16,471 nucleotides of DNA from Oscillibacter sp. (GCA_003487665.1 DNFA01000038.1:1-16471); one strand, 5' to 3'; positions 9,460 through 16,357 are shown, numbered from the stretch's first letter. Notes: a model not told the origin generated them from the letters alone. Numbers and translations: made by a program.

Positions 9460-10581
9460 TTATAATGTGTCCGCAAAGGCGGCCAGAGCCGCCAGACCGT
9501 CCTTGAGCGTCTGCTTGTCGCAGGCGTAGCCGATGCGCATGCTGTGGGGCTGCTGGAAGCAGTCACCGGGCGTGACGAACGCGCCGGTCTGGTGGTACAT
9601 CTGCTTGCAGAAGTCGTAGGACGGCACGTCGAAGTCGTAGTAGACCAACGCCGTAGTGCCCGCCTTGGGCTTGGTGTAATAGAAATGCGGGTGGGAGGCC
9701 ACCCAGTCGTCCAGTATCGCCAGATTCTCCCGGACGATGGTCTGGTTCCGCTTCAGCATCACATCGCTGTGCGCCAGCGCGATGGACGCCACCGCGTCAT
9801 CGAACATGCCGCAGCTGATGAGGTTATAATCCCGGTGGGACAGGAACGCCTTCAGCGCAGCCTCGTCCCGGGTGGCGATCCAGCCCATCCGCAGCCCCGC
9901 CAGCGAGAACACCTTGGACATGCTGCTGACGGAGATGCCCTTCTCGTACAGGTCGGCGATGGAGGGGCACCACTCGTCGGTCTGGGTCAGGTGGCGATAC
10001 ACCTCGTCGCAGAGGATATAGGCGCCCGCGCTGCGGGCGATCTCCACGATCTGCTGCAATTGCGCCTCGCTCATCAGCGCGCCGGTGGGGTTGTTGGGGT
10101 TGTTGATGCAGATCATCTTCGTCTCCGGCGTCACCAGCGCGCGCAGCTCCTCCAGATCGGGCAGATAGTCGTTCTCCTGCTTCAGGCGCATGATGGCCAC
10201 GTCCGCGCCGATGGCCTCCGGGATGGAGTACAGCTGCTGGTAGGTGGGCATGATGCTGACCACCCGGTCGCCTGCGGCGATCAGGGAGCAGAACACATGG
10301 TGGTTGGCGCCCGCCGCGCCGTGGGTGGGCACCACCTGCCGGGGCTGCACGGTCTTGTACAGCTTGCAGATGCCGCCGCGCAGGGCGTCGCTGCCCACAA
10401 TGTCGCCATAGGTCAGCCGCTTGGCGCAGAAGTCCGTCAGGAACTGCGCCTTGTCCGCGCCCGCCAGGGCGAACAGCTCGTCCAGCGACACGGAGTCCAC
10501 GCAGGTCTCCGCAATATTGAAGCGTGCGCCCACTTCATATTCATTCATCCATTCTTCCACAGCAAAGGGCTTGATGTACAT
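9460..10581 (-). CDS. PLP-dependent aminotransferase, class I/II
   Basis: A 373-residue fold-type I aminotransferase. The family landmarks are all present: N-N-P-N-N-P-T-G at 160-167, Asp192 in C-D-E-V-Y-R (pairs with the pyridine nitrogen), the Schiff-base Lys223 in S-S-M-S-K-V-F-S-L-A-G-L-R with Arg231 for the phosphate, and a late Arg in M-R-I-G-Y for the substrate carboxylate. The N-terminal part (K-P-F-A-V-E-E-W-M-N-E-Y-E) differs from that of AspC-type enzymes. Substrate is not assignable; an amino acid using the neighbouring cyclodeaminase-family enzyme is a reasonable guess. AAAAGGAG lies just upstream of the ATG at 10581. The gene has a strong promoter and a leader of about 140 bases. 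Confidence 0.88.
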   Translation of the reverse strand: MYIKPFAVEEWMNEYEVGARFNIAETCVDSVSLDELFALAGADKAQFLTDFCAKRLTYGDIVGSDALRGGICKLYKTVQPRQVVPTHGAAGANHHVFCSLIAAGDRVVSIMPTYQQLYSIPEAIGADVAIMRLKQENDYLPDLEELRALVTPETKMICINNPNNPTGALMSEAQLQQIVEIARSAGAYILCDEVYRHLTQTDEWCPSIADLYEKGISVSSMSKVFSLAGLRMGWIATRDEAALKAFLSHRDYNLISCGMFDDAVASIALAHSDVMLKRNQTIVRENLAILDDWVASHPHFYYTKPKAGTTALVYYDFDVPSYDFCKQMYHQTGAFVTPGDCFQQPHSMRIGYACDKQTLKDGLAALAAFADTL

Positions 10582-10724
10582 AGCGTTTTCTCCTTTTCTT
10601 GTAAAAAAGTAAAGGCCTCCACGACCAAATCTTATCCGACAAACGCCGGAATACCTACGATTCGGTCATGGATGCCTTCGACCCCTCAGCCGGTGCCAAG
10701 GGAAGCATTACCATATTCAGCTTG
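10582..10724 (-). promoter_or_regulatory. Structured 5' leader of the aminotransferase operon
   Basis: Between the predicted transcription start (about 10724) and the ATG are some 143 bases with two clear folds on the - strand. The first, at 10708-10672, pairs ATGCTTC with GAAGGCAT with one bulge. The second pairs GACCGAATC (10667-10659) with GATTTGGTC (10631-10623), 9 bp, and encloses TCCGGC (10650-10645) with GTCGGA (10640-10635). A longer-range pairing of CTTCC with GGAGG, next to GTAA with TTAC, could close the whole unit. A T-rich stretch (CTTTTTTAC) precedes the ribosome binding site. It does not match any riboswitch consensus I can recall. The folds were found by eye. Confidence 0.4.
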
Positions 10725-10730
10725 CTTTGC

Positions 10731-10758
10731 ATTATAGCACAGGGAGTGAATTTGTCAA
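10731..10758 (-). promoter_or_regulatory. Sigma-A promoter of the aminotransferase operon
   Basis: On the - strand TTGACA (10758-10753), a 16-base spacer, and TATAAT (10736-10731) preceded by TGC, an extended -10. Both hexamers are perfect consensus. Predicted start near 10724. This is the best promoter in the window and implies strong basal activity unless held by a regulator or by the leader. Confidence 0.85.
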
Positions 10759-10767
10759 CGGGCAAAA

Positions 10768-10781
10768 TGCATAAATATTCA
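10768..10781. promoter_or_regulatory. ArgR/AhrC-type operator (ARG box) candidate
   Basis: TGCATAAATATTCA matches the ARG box pattern TGAATWWWWATTCA at 13 of 14 positions (C for A at position 3). It is centred about 50 bases upstream of the predicted aminotransferase transcription start and about 75 bases upstream of the rodA start. Upstream placement is typical of ArgR acting as an activator of catabolic genes in Bacillus. The region is AT-rich, which raises the chance of a false match. Confidence 0.4.
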
Positions 10782-10814
10782 TATACGCCGGCGGAGGATA
10801 TTGCCATTTGTCGG

Positions 10815-10843
10815 TTTACACGGAAAGCATCTTGTGGTAAACT
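10815..10843 (+). promoter_or_regulatory. Sigma-A promoter for rodA-like gene
   Basis: TTTACA (10815-10820), a 17-base spacer and TAAACT (10838-10843), with a predicted start near 10850 and a leader of about 35 bases. The hexamers fall within an inverted repeat, GTTTAC (10814-10819) and GTAAAC (10837-10842), which could be coincidence or an operator. Confidence 0.5.
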
Positions 10844-10884
10844 TACATCTGAATGAGAAATTTTGCTGAGAGGGAGGTGCCGCC

Positions 10885-12036
10885 ATGCTGCGCCGTATAC
10901 GGGAGCTGTTCAACGATGTGCTGCGGCAGGCCGATCTGCTGCTGCTGGCGCTGTGCGGCGGCGCATCGCTGTTCGGCGTGCTGATGGTGTCCAGCGCCAC
11001 CCGGTATATGCACACCAACCGCCTTGTGCTGGTGCAGGCGGCGGCGCTGGTCATTGGCGTGCTGCTGTATCTGCTGGTGTCGCAGATCGACGTGGGCGAG
11101 CTGGTGAAATACTGGAAGTGGATATTCCTGGTGGGCATCGGCTTCATCCTGCTGCTGGCCACGCCGCTGGGCATCGACGGCGGCACGGGCAACCGCGCGT
11201 GGCTGGATTTTCCCTTCCTTCCGGTGAAGGTGCAGCCGGCGGAGATCGTGAAGATCACCTTCATTCTGGTGCTGGCCAAGCAGCTGGCGTGGCTGAAAGA
11301 GAACCGCAATCTGAAATCCGTGACCTCTGTGGCGATGCTGGCGGTACACTTCGGCGTGATCTTCGTGCTGTACTACAAAATCTCCGGCGACATGGGCAGC
11401 GCGCTGGTGTTCCTGTTCATCTTTGCCTGCATGTGCTTTGTGGCGGGCGTGGCGCTGCGCTGGTTCCTGATCGGCGGCGGTGCGGCGGCGCTGCTGTTCT
11501 ACGCCATGTGGGATCTGAACCTGCTGGATTCCTACATGAAAAAGCGGTTCATCGTCCTGTTCGACCACAGCTATGACCCGTTGGACACCGGCTGGCAGCA
11601 GACCCGCAGCCTGCTGACGCTGGGCGGCGGCAAGATCTTCGGACAGGGTCTGTTCAAGGGCGTGCAGACCCAGAGCGAGACGGCGTCCAGCCTGCCCCAC
11701 CGCCACACGGACTTCATCTTCTCCGTCATCGGGGAGGAGCTGGGTCTGGTGGGCTGCCTGCTGACGCTGGCGCTGCTGACGGCCATCGTCCTGCGGTGCG
11801 TCTATGTGGCGCGGCACGCCAAGACGCAGCTGGAGAGCTATGTGTGCATCGGCGTGGCCGGAATGATCATCTTCCAGGTGATCGTCAACGTGGGCATGTG
11901 CCTGTTCGTCATGCCGGTCATCGGCCTGACCCTGCCGTTTATCAGCTACGGCGGCTCGTCGCTGGTGATGCTGTTTGCGGCCATGGGGCTGGTGTCCGGC
12001 GCGCATGGCCGCGCAAAACCGGATTGGCTGCGGTAA
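10885..12036 (+). CDS. rodA: RodA/FtsW/SpoVE family peptidoglycan glycosyltransferase
   Basis: A 383-residue SEDS protein with about ten predicted membrane helices. SEDS proteins polymerise lipid II into glycan strands with a partner class B penicillin-binding protein. Landmarks: W-L-D-F-P-F-L-P-V-K-V-Q-P-A-E-I-V-K-I (Q-P-A-E where Q-P-S-E is usual), G-S-A-L-V, the large loop L-P-H-R-H-T-D-F-I-F-S-V-I-G-E-E-L-G with Asp276 at the position of the essential aspartate of RodA, and the C-terminal G-L-T-L-P-F-I-S-Y-G-G-S-S-L. The H-T-D-F-I-F form of the loop resembles RodA more than FtsW, so the elongation role is favoured. A GGGAGGTG site precedes the ATG by 5 bases. It has its own promoter; the downstream tmk operon has another. 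Confidence 0.85.
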   Translation: MLRRIRELFNDVLRQADLLLLALCGGASLFGVLMVSSATRYMHTNRLVLVQAAALVIGVLLYLLVSQIDVGELVKYWKWIFLVGIGFILLLATPLGIDGGTGNRAWLDFPFLPVKVQPAEIVKITFILVLAKQLAWLKENRNLKSVTSVAMLAVHFGVIFVLYYKISGDMGSALVFLFIFACMCFVAGVALRWFLIGGGAAALLFYAMWDLNLLDSYMKKRFIVLFDHSYDPLDTGWQQTRSLLTLGGGKIFGQGLFKGVQTQSETASSLPHRHTDFIFSVIGEELGLVGCLLTLALLTAIVLRCVYVARHAKTQLESYVCIGVAGMIIFQVIVNVGMCLFVMPVIGLTLPFISYGGSSLVMLFAAMGLVSGAHGRAKPDWLR

Positions 12037-12048
12037 GAGGTGTTTCGT

Positions 12049-12165
12049 AGGGGCGGACGACTCTGTCCGCCCTTCGCCATTCCGTAGGGGACGGCGTCCG
12101 CGACGTCCTGTTCGGCACGCACTCCTTGTGATTTGGTAGGGGGCGATGTGGGCATCACCCCCTAC
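12049..12165. repeat. Cluster of three intergenic hairpin repeats
   Basis: Three GC-rich palindromic units lie in tandem between rodA and the tmk promoter. The first pairs GGGCGGAC (12051-12058) with GTCCGCCC (12065-12072). The second pairs GGACG (12089-12093) with CGTCC (12104-12108). The third pairs GTAGGGGGCGATG (12136-12148) with CATCACCCCCTAC (12153-12165), with one mismatch. Each is introduced by GTAGGGG. From memory, GTAGGGGCGG-type hairpins are scattered between genes in many Oscillospiraceae, like REP elements. The first may also end the rodA transcript, though no T run follows. No gene is evident in 12037-12202. Confidence 0.65.
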
Positions 12166-12202
12166 AGACTCGGAATGACAAGGAGGTCTTTGGTTTGCAA
12201 TA

Positions 12203-12231
12203 TGGACAAGCGGGGAAAACTATGGTACAAT
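12203..12231 (+). promoter_or_regulatory. Sigma-A promoter of the tmk operon
   Basis: TGGACA (12203-12208), a 17-base spacer and TACAAT (12226-12231), with TGG just before the -10, making an extended -10 element. Each hexamer is one base off consensus. The predicted start near 12238 rules out the long open frame beginning at 12195 as the real tmk start. Confidence 0.7.
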
Positions 12232-12272
12232 GTACGTCATCATGGGGCAGTGTGCCCGCGGGAGGCTACGGT

Positions 12273-12941
12273 ATGAAGGGAAAACTTATCGTGTTCGAGG
12301 GGACGGACGGCTCCGGTAAGGCCACCCAGTCCCGCCTGCTGTGCGACGAGCTGACGCGCCGCGGTATTTCCTTTCGCAAGCTGGAATTCCCTCGCTACAA
12401 GGAGGAATCCTCGGCGCTGATCCGCCTGTATCTGGGCGGCGCCTTCGGCGACAAGCCCGGCGATGTCAACGCCTACGCCGCGTCGGTGTTCTACTCCGTG
12501 GATCGCTACGCCTCCTACAAGCAGGACTGGGGCGCGTATTACGAGCAGGGCGGCCTGCTGATCGCCGACCGCTACACCACCAGCAACGCCGTCCACCAGA
12601 CCGGCAAGCTGCCGCCTGAGCAGCGGGACGCGTTTCTGGACTGGCTGTTCCACTTTGAGTACGACCTGCTGGGGCTGCCGGAGCCTACCCGCGTGCTGTA
12701 TCTGGACATGCCCACCGAGGCCACGGAGCAGATGATGCGCCTGCGGGAGGCCGCCACCCATACCACCGCCGATATCCATGAGAGGGACGAGGACTACCTG
12801 CGCCGCTGCCGCGAAAACGCCGCCTATGTGGTGGAGCGCTGCGGCTGGACACGCATCGACTGCGCCCGGGAGGGCGCGCCCCGTCTGATCGACGATATAC
12901 ACAACGAAGTCATGGAACGCGTGGCCGACCTCATCGGCTGA
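12273..12941 (+). CDS. tmk: Thymidylate kinase (dTMP kinase) family
   Basis: A 222-residue P-loop kinase that would phosphorylate dTMP to dTDP. The P-loop is F-E-G-T-D-G-S-G-K-A-T-Q at 8-19, with Ala17 where most family members have Thr. F-P-R-Y (39-42), D-R-Y (77-79 and 99-101) and a LID-like, Arg-rich segment (about 157-173) follow. The C-terminus is helical. The start is set at 12273 by GGGAGG (12260-12265), 7 bases upstream, and by the family N-terminus. It is the first gene of a tmk-mltG-U32 operon. Because the middle part is divergent from E. coli Tmk, a role as a related deoxynucleotide kinase is possible. Confidence 0.8.
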   Translation: MKGKLIVFEGTDGSGKATQSRLLCDELTRRGISFRKLEFPRYKEESSALIRLYLGGAFGDKPGDVNAYAASVFYSVDRYASYKQDWGAYYEQGGLLIADRYTTSNAVHQTGKLPPEQRDAFLDWLFHFEYDLLGLPEPTRVLYLDMPTEATEQMMRLREAATHTTADIHERDEDYLRRCRENAAYVVERCGWTRIDCAREGAPRLIDDIHNEVMERVADLIG

Positions 12942-12962
12942 CGCGCTGAAAGGAGCATATCT

Positions 12963-14150
12963 ATGGCAAACCGAGACGAACGAAACGAATACGCCACGGC
13001 GAAATGGGACGCCGAGGAGGTGCGCCGTCAGGCGGCCTCCGAGCAGCACCGCCGCAGCAGCGGCGGCGGCAATCGCCGCCGTCAGGCCAAGCGCAACCGC
13101 ACCATCGCCTATTTCGCCTGTGTGCTGCTGGTGTCCTGCCTGCTGGCGGGCATCGGCTGGCTGCTGGTGAACGACGTCTGTTCCCTGAACAAGGCGCCGG
13201 TGGAGGTGGAGATCACCGTGGAGGAGGGCGATAGCCGGGGCGACGTGGCCAAGAAGCTCCACGACGCCGGACTGGTGAACTCCCGTCTGGTGTTCAACAT
13301 CGCCGGCACGTTCCTGCACTACGACCGCTATGTGGAGCCGGGCACCTACAAGCTGAACAGCGACATGGACTTCCGCGCCCTGATCACCAACATGCACGAC
13401 TGGGAGGCCGACGCCAAGGCGGCACAGGGACTGGTGAAGGTCACCATCCCGGAGGGCTACACCGTCCGGGAGATCATCGATCTGCTGGCGGAAAATGGCG
13501 TGGCCACCAAGGAGGATCTGGAGGACGCCTGCGCCAACTTCGCCTATGAGGACTACGACTTCCTGGACGACGACAAGATCGGCACCATCGACCGCATGGA
13601 GGGCTTCCTGTTCCCCAGTACCTATGAGTTCGACAAGAACCGCTCCGCCGTCTACGCTGTGGAGACCATGCTGGTGTACTTCAAGAACTCCATCAGCCAG
13701 CAGATGCTGGCGGACATCAAGGCATCACCCTACACCCTGCAGGAGATCGTCACCATGGCGTCCCTGATCGAGAAGGAGTCCATCGGCGACGATACGGAGC
13801 GCAAGAACATCAGCTCCGTTATCCACAACCGTCTGGAGAACCCGGACAGCAACAAGGGCGGACGCGCTCTGCAGCTGTGCTCCACCATCAACTATATCAT
13901 GAAGCACGACGGCGTGAAGACCTTCGACACGGAGATCGACAGCCCATACAACACCTATATCAATCCCGGTCTGACGCCGGGACCCATCTGCAACCCCGGC
14001 CTCAGCGCGATCCAGGCCGCCATCTATCCGGCGGACACCGATTACTACTTCTTCGCGCTGGGCACGGACGGCAAGAGCCATTTCTTCACCGACTACAACG
14101 ACCACCTGAAGTTTATCAACAGCGATGAATACCAGCCCATCTACTCCTGA
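12963..14150 (+). CDS. mltG: Endolytic murein transglycosylase MltG (YceG family)
   Basis: A 395-residue membrane-anchored enzyme that cuts nascent glycan strands. The N-terminus is cytoplasmic and highly charged (1-46). A single membrane helix follows (about 47-68), then an extracellular LysM-like domain (about 75-160) and the catalytic domain. Catalytic landmarks are E-G-F-L-F-P-S-T-Y-E-F at 213-223, Glu270 in A-S-L-I-E-K-E-S (presumed equal to Glu218 of E. coli MltG), and Y-N-T-Y-I-N-P-G-L-T-P-G-P-I-C-N-P-G near the end. AAAGGAG lies just upstream. The stop at 14148-14150 is 4 bases before the chosen start of the next gene. Confidence 0.93.
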   Translation: MANRDERNEYATAKWDAEEVRRQAASEQHRRSSGGGNRRRQAKRNRTIAYFACVLLVSCLLAGIGWLLVNDVCSLNKAPVEVEITVEEGDSRGDVAKKLHDAGLVNSRLVFNIAGTFLHYDRYVEPGTYKLNSDMDFRALITNMHDWEADAKAAQGLVKVTIPEGYTVREIIDLLAENGVATKEDLEDACANFAYEDYDFLDDDKIGTIDRMEGFLFPSTYEFDKNRSAVYAVETMLVYFKNSISQQMLADIKASPYTLQEIVTMASLIEKESIGDDTERKNISSVIHNRLENPDSNKGGRALQLCSTINYIMKHDGVKTFDTEIDSPYNTYINPGLTPGPICNPGLSAIQAAIYPADTDYYFFALGTDGKSHFFTDYNDHLKFINSDEYQPIYS

Positions 14151-14154
14151 CGCC

Positions 14155-15375
14155 ATGGGAAAGAAGCCTGAATTGCTGTCCCCGGCCGGGGACTGGGAAA
14201 AGCTGCAGATGGCCGTGCTGTACGGCGCAGACGCGGTGTATCTGGCCGGTACGTCCTTCGGCATGCGCTCCTTCGCCGGAAATTTTGACGATGAGGCGCT
14301 GCCGAAGGCGGTGCGGTTCGCCCACGACCACGGCGTGAAGGTACACGCCACCGTCAACACCATGCCCCGCTGGAACGAGGCGGAGGCGCTGCCCGCCCAT
14401 CTGGAAAAGCTGGATGCGGCGGGTGTGGACGCGCTGATCCTGGCGGATCTGGGCGCGTTCACGCTGGCGGGGAAATATGCGCCCCACTGCCAGCGGCACA
14501 TCAGCACCCAGCAGTCCGTGGCCAACCACATCTGCGCCCAGGCATGGTACGACTTGGGCGCCACCCGCGTGGTGCTGGCGCGGGAGCTGAGTCTGGAGGA
14601 GATCGCCGCCATCCGCGCCCGCGTATCGCCGCAGCTGGAGCTGGAGGCATTCTGCCACGGCGCCATGTGCGTCAGCTACTCCGGACGCTGTCTGCTGTCC
14701 AACTACATGACCGGGCGGGACTCCAACCGGGGCGAGTGCGCCCAGCCCTGCCGCTATCAGTATGCGCTGATGGAGGAGAAGCGCCCCGGCGAATACTTCC
14801 CGGTGTTCGAGGACGAGAAGGGCACCTACATCATGAACTCCCGGGACATGTGCATGATCGACCACCTGGACGACCTTATGGCCGCCGGTGTGGACTGTCT
14901 GAAGATCGAGGGCCGCGCCAAATCCGCCTATTACGCCGCCATCGTCACCGGCGCGTACCGGCACTGTCTGGATGCCGCAGCTGCCGGACAGCCCCTTGAT
15001 CCGGTGTGGCGGGACGAGGTGGAGCACATCAGCCACCGGCACTATGCCACCGGCTTTTTCTACGGCCAGCCGGGGCAGTATTACGAGAGCGCCCGGTACC
15101 TCCGGGACTGGCAGATCTGCGCTGTGGTCACAGACTGCGACGCAGACGGCCTTGCCACCCTGAGTCTGCGGAACAAGTTCGCCGCCGGCGACACGGTGGA
15201 GATCGTGGGGCCGGACACCAAGCCCTTTACCGTCACCGTTCCGGTGATGCACGACAGCGAGGGCGGAGAGCTGACGGAGCCGAAAACGCCCCAGATGGTG
15301 TTCACCATGCAGCTGCCCCGTCCTGTGCCGCCCATGAGCTTTGTCCGCCACGCGGTGGAGCTGAGCGGGAAATGA
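14155..15375 (+). CDS. U32 family protein, TrhP-like tRNA hydroxylation protein
   Basis: A 406-residue U32 family protein. The family signature is complete: E-A-F-C-H-G-A-M-C-V-S-Y-S-G-R-C-L-L-S from Glu164, with Cys172 and Cys179, then Cys195 and Cys199 in G-E-C-A-Q-P-C-R-Y. In TrhP, RlhA and UbiU/V such cysteines hold an iron-sulfur cluster. A C-terminal beta-rich domain (about 315-400) follows, as in the long members. B. subtilis keeps the same neighbourhood: mltG (yrrL), trmR (yrrM), then trhP1 and trhP2 (yrrN, yrrO), which make 5-hydroxyuridine in tRNA. Length favours the trhP2 (YrrO) type. The start at 14155 gives the family N-terminus K-P-E-L-L-S-P-A-G-D. The ATG at 14125, inside mltG, is possible. 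Neither has a clear ribosome binding site, so translational coupling is likely. Confidence 0.85.
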   Translation: MGKKPELLSPAGDWEKLQMAVLYGADAVYLAGTSFGMRSFAGNFDDEALPKAVRFAHDHGVKVHATVNTMPRWNEAEALPAHLEKLDAAGVDALILADLGAFTLAGKYAPHCQRHISTQQSVANHICAQAWYDLGATRVVLARELSLEEIAAIRARVSPQLELEAFCHGAMCVSYSGRCLLSNYMTGRDSNRGECAQPCRYQYALMEEKRPGEYFPVFEDEKGTYIMNSRDMCMIDHLDDLMAAGVDCLKIEGRAKSAYYAAIVTGAYRHCLDAAAAGQPLDPVWRDEVEHISHRHYATGFFYGQPGQYYESARYLRDWQICAVVTDCDADGLATLSLRNKFAAGDTVEIVGPDTKPFTVTVPVMHDSEGGELTEPKTPQMVFTMQLPRPVPPMSFVRHAVELSGK

Positions 15376-15382
15376 GTACATA

Positions 15383-15419
15383 AAACACGGCTCCCGGCCT
15401 TTGGCCGGGAGCCGTGTTT
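15383..15419. terminator. Bidirectional terminator, U32 gene / yoaK-like gene
   Basis: A perfect 17-bp stem (15383-15399 with 15403-15419) closed by a TTT loop, lying between two convergent genes. On the - strand it runs into TTTTA, on the + strand into only TTTG, so the - strand direction may be the stronger. It has the same layout, and nearly the same outer stem, as the terminator at 8381-8426. Confidence 0.85.
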
Positions 15420-15425
15420 GCGTCG

Positions 15426-16145
15426 TTATGCGTTGCTGGTGGGCTGGGCGGTGTTGTCGGGGATCGTCTCCGGCTCGTCTGCCAGCGCCTCATGCCGCCG
15501 CTCGCACACCGCCAGGAAATACGCCCACGCGATGAAGGGCAGTACCGCCAGCGCACCCCGGATATACCACCACTTCACGGCGAAGTATGCCGCCGCCGCG
15601 CCCGTGTGGAAGGATAGCAGCGTGAAGAAGTAGAACCACAGCTTCCGCAGATGGGCTTTGTCTCCGTCGCACAGGTAGTTGGCCAGCGCCAGCGAGGTCT
15701 GCTTCGTGTTGTTGGTGGAGAAGATGGTGGAGCTGTAGAAGCCCCGCGCGCCGGCAAAGCTGCTCCACTGGATGCTCATGGCGAAGAACACGGGATAGAG
15801 CGCCACCACCGGGTTCAGCGTCTCCGGCAGGAACGCCACCGTCACTGCGGCGGCCGCCGTAACAAGGGGCGACACCCGGTGCATGTCCCAGCCCCACCAG
15901 TGGGGCAGCAGCACCGTCAGCATGGTGCCCAAGACGTACAGCGCCAGCGCGCCCAGATGCAGCGCCGTGGCGTATGCGTCACCCCGCAGGGCATCCAGCA
16001 GCAGCTCCAGCAGGTTCACCGTCTGGGCGTTGCCCATGATGCCGCCGTGTACCAGAACAGCGTGGCAGCCGAAGAAGCCGCCCACGGCGGAAAAGGCCAG
16101 GTGGCGGTACAGATCAATATGATCGTTGCGGGACAGCTTTTCCAC
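15426..16145 (-). CDS. YoaK/DUF1275 family membrane protein
   Basis: A 239-residue protein with about six predicted membrane helices. The first helix pair contains A-V-G-G-F-F-G and G-G-I-M-G-N-A-Q-T-V-N-L-L-E-L-L-L, the family pattern. Function is unknown. The frame is open up to 16223, but a promoter with its -10 at 16185-16180 places the transcript start near 16173. That excludes the ATGs at 16223 and 16178. The GTG at 16145 is therefore chosen; GAAGGG (16158-16153) is 7 bases upstream and the protein then begins with the charged E-K-L-S-R-N-D typical of the family. The C-terminal tail is polar. It is convergent with the U32 gene and divergent from a P-loop ATPase gene. Confidence 0.8.
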   Translation of the reverse strand: MEKLSRNDHIDLYRHLAFSAVGGFFGCHAVLVHGGIMGNAQTVNLLELLLDALRGDAYATALHLGALALYVLGTMLTVLLPHWWGWDMHRVSPLVTAAAAVTVAFLPETLNPVVALYPVFFAMSIQWSSFAGARGFYSSTIFSTNNTKQTSLALANYLCDGDKAHLRKLWFYFFTLLSFHTGAAAAYFAVKWWYIRGALAVLPFIAWAYFLAVCERRHEALADEPETIPDNTAQPTSNA

Positions 16146-16179
16146 AGAAATGCCCTTCTTTCCGTAAAATCCGCCCATC

Positions 16180-16207
16180 AGTATACCATAGTGCCGGGAA
16201 AAGGCAA
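16180..16207 (-). promoter_or_regulatory. Sigma-A promoter of the yoaK-like gene
   Basis: On the - strand TTGCCT (16207-16202), a 16-base spacer and TATACT (16185-16180) with TGG before it (extended -10). Predicted start near 16173, about 28 bases before the GTG start at 16145. Confidence 0.6.
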
Positions 16208-16237
16208 GGGGAAAAGTGAACAAAAAGCAAGAGGGGG

Positions 16238-16266
16238 TTCCTTTTTCCGATTCGGTATGCTATACT
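16238..16266 (+). promoter_or_regulatory. Extended -10 promoter before the P-loop ATPase gene
   Basis: TATACT at 16261-16266 preceded by TGC (16258-16260). The -35 region at the right distance (TTCCTT, 16238-16243) is poor, so the extended -10 would have to carry recognition. Predicted start near 16273, giving a leader of about 107 bases. Confidence 0.5.
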
Positions 16267-16284
16267 TAAAAACTGACTGAATAA

Positions 16285-16357
16285 GGGCAATACCGCATAG
16301 CGGAACAGGAGCGATCTGTGAGCAGATCTTGCGGACTGGTGAGGCGCGGTGTTGTCC
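16285..16357 (+). promoter_or_regulatory. Structured leader RNA, possible riboswitch
   Basis: GGGCAATACCG (16285-16295) pairs with CGGTGTTGTCC (16347-16357) over 11 bp, including two G-U pairs. Inside lies a second arm: CAG (16306-16308) with CTG (16336-16338), a purine-rich GA/GGA internal loop, GC (16311-16312) with GC (16331-16332), a TT bulge, and GATCTG (16313-16318) with CAGATC (16323-16328) on a TGAG loop. The junction strands are CATAGCGGAA and GTGAGGCG. The whole lies within the predicted 5' leader of the next gene, with AAAGGG (16364-16369) and its ATG just after. It matches no riboswitch class I can recall. The pairing was found by eye. Confidence 0.4.

Noticed and set aside
10582..10724. 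T-box, TPP, lysine or FMN riboswitch in the aminotransferase leader
   Set aside because: Short look-alikes occur (GGTAATGC, AGGCATCC, GGCACCGGC), but the conserved core elements are not present in the right order.
9544..10737. A 397-codon + strand frame across the aminotransferase
   Set aside because: It opposes a gene with intact catalytic motifs and runs through that gene's promoter; composition is typical of a reverse frame.
10843..12006. A 387-codon - strand frame across rodA
   Set aside because: It is a His/Gln/Arg-rich shadow of a clear membrane protein gene.
14116..15381. A 421-codon - strand frame across the U32 gene
   Set aside because: It is antisense to a gene with a complete U32 signature and has no domain of its own.
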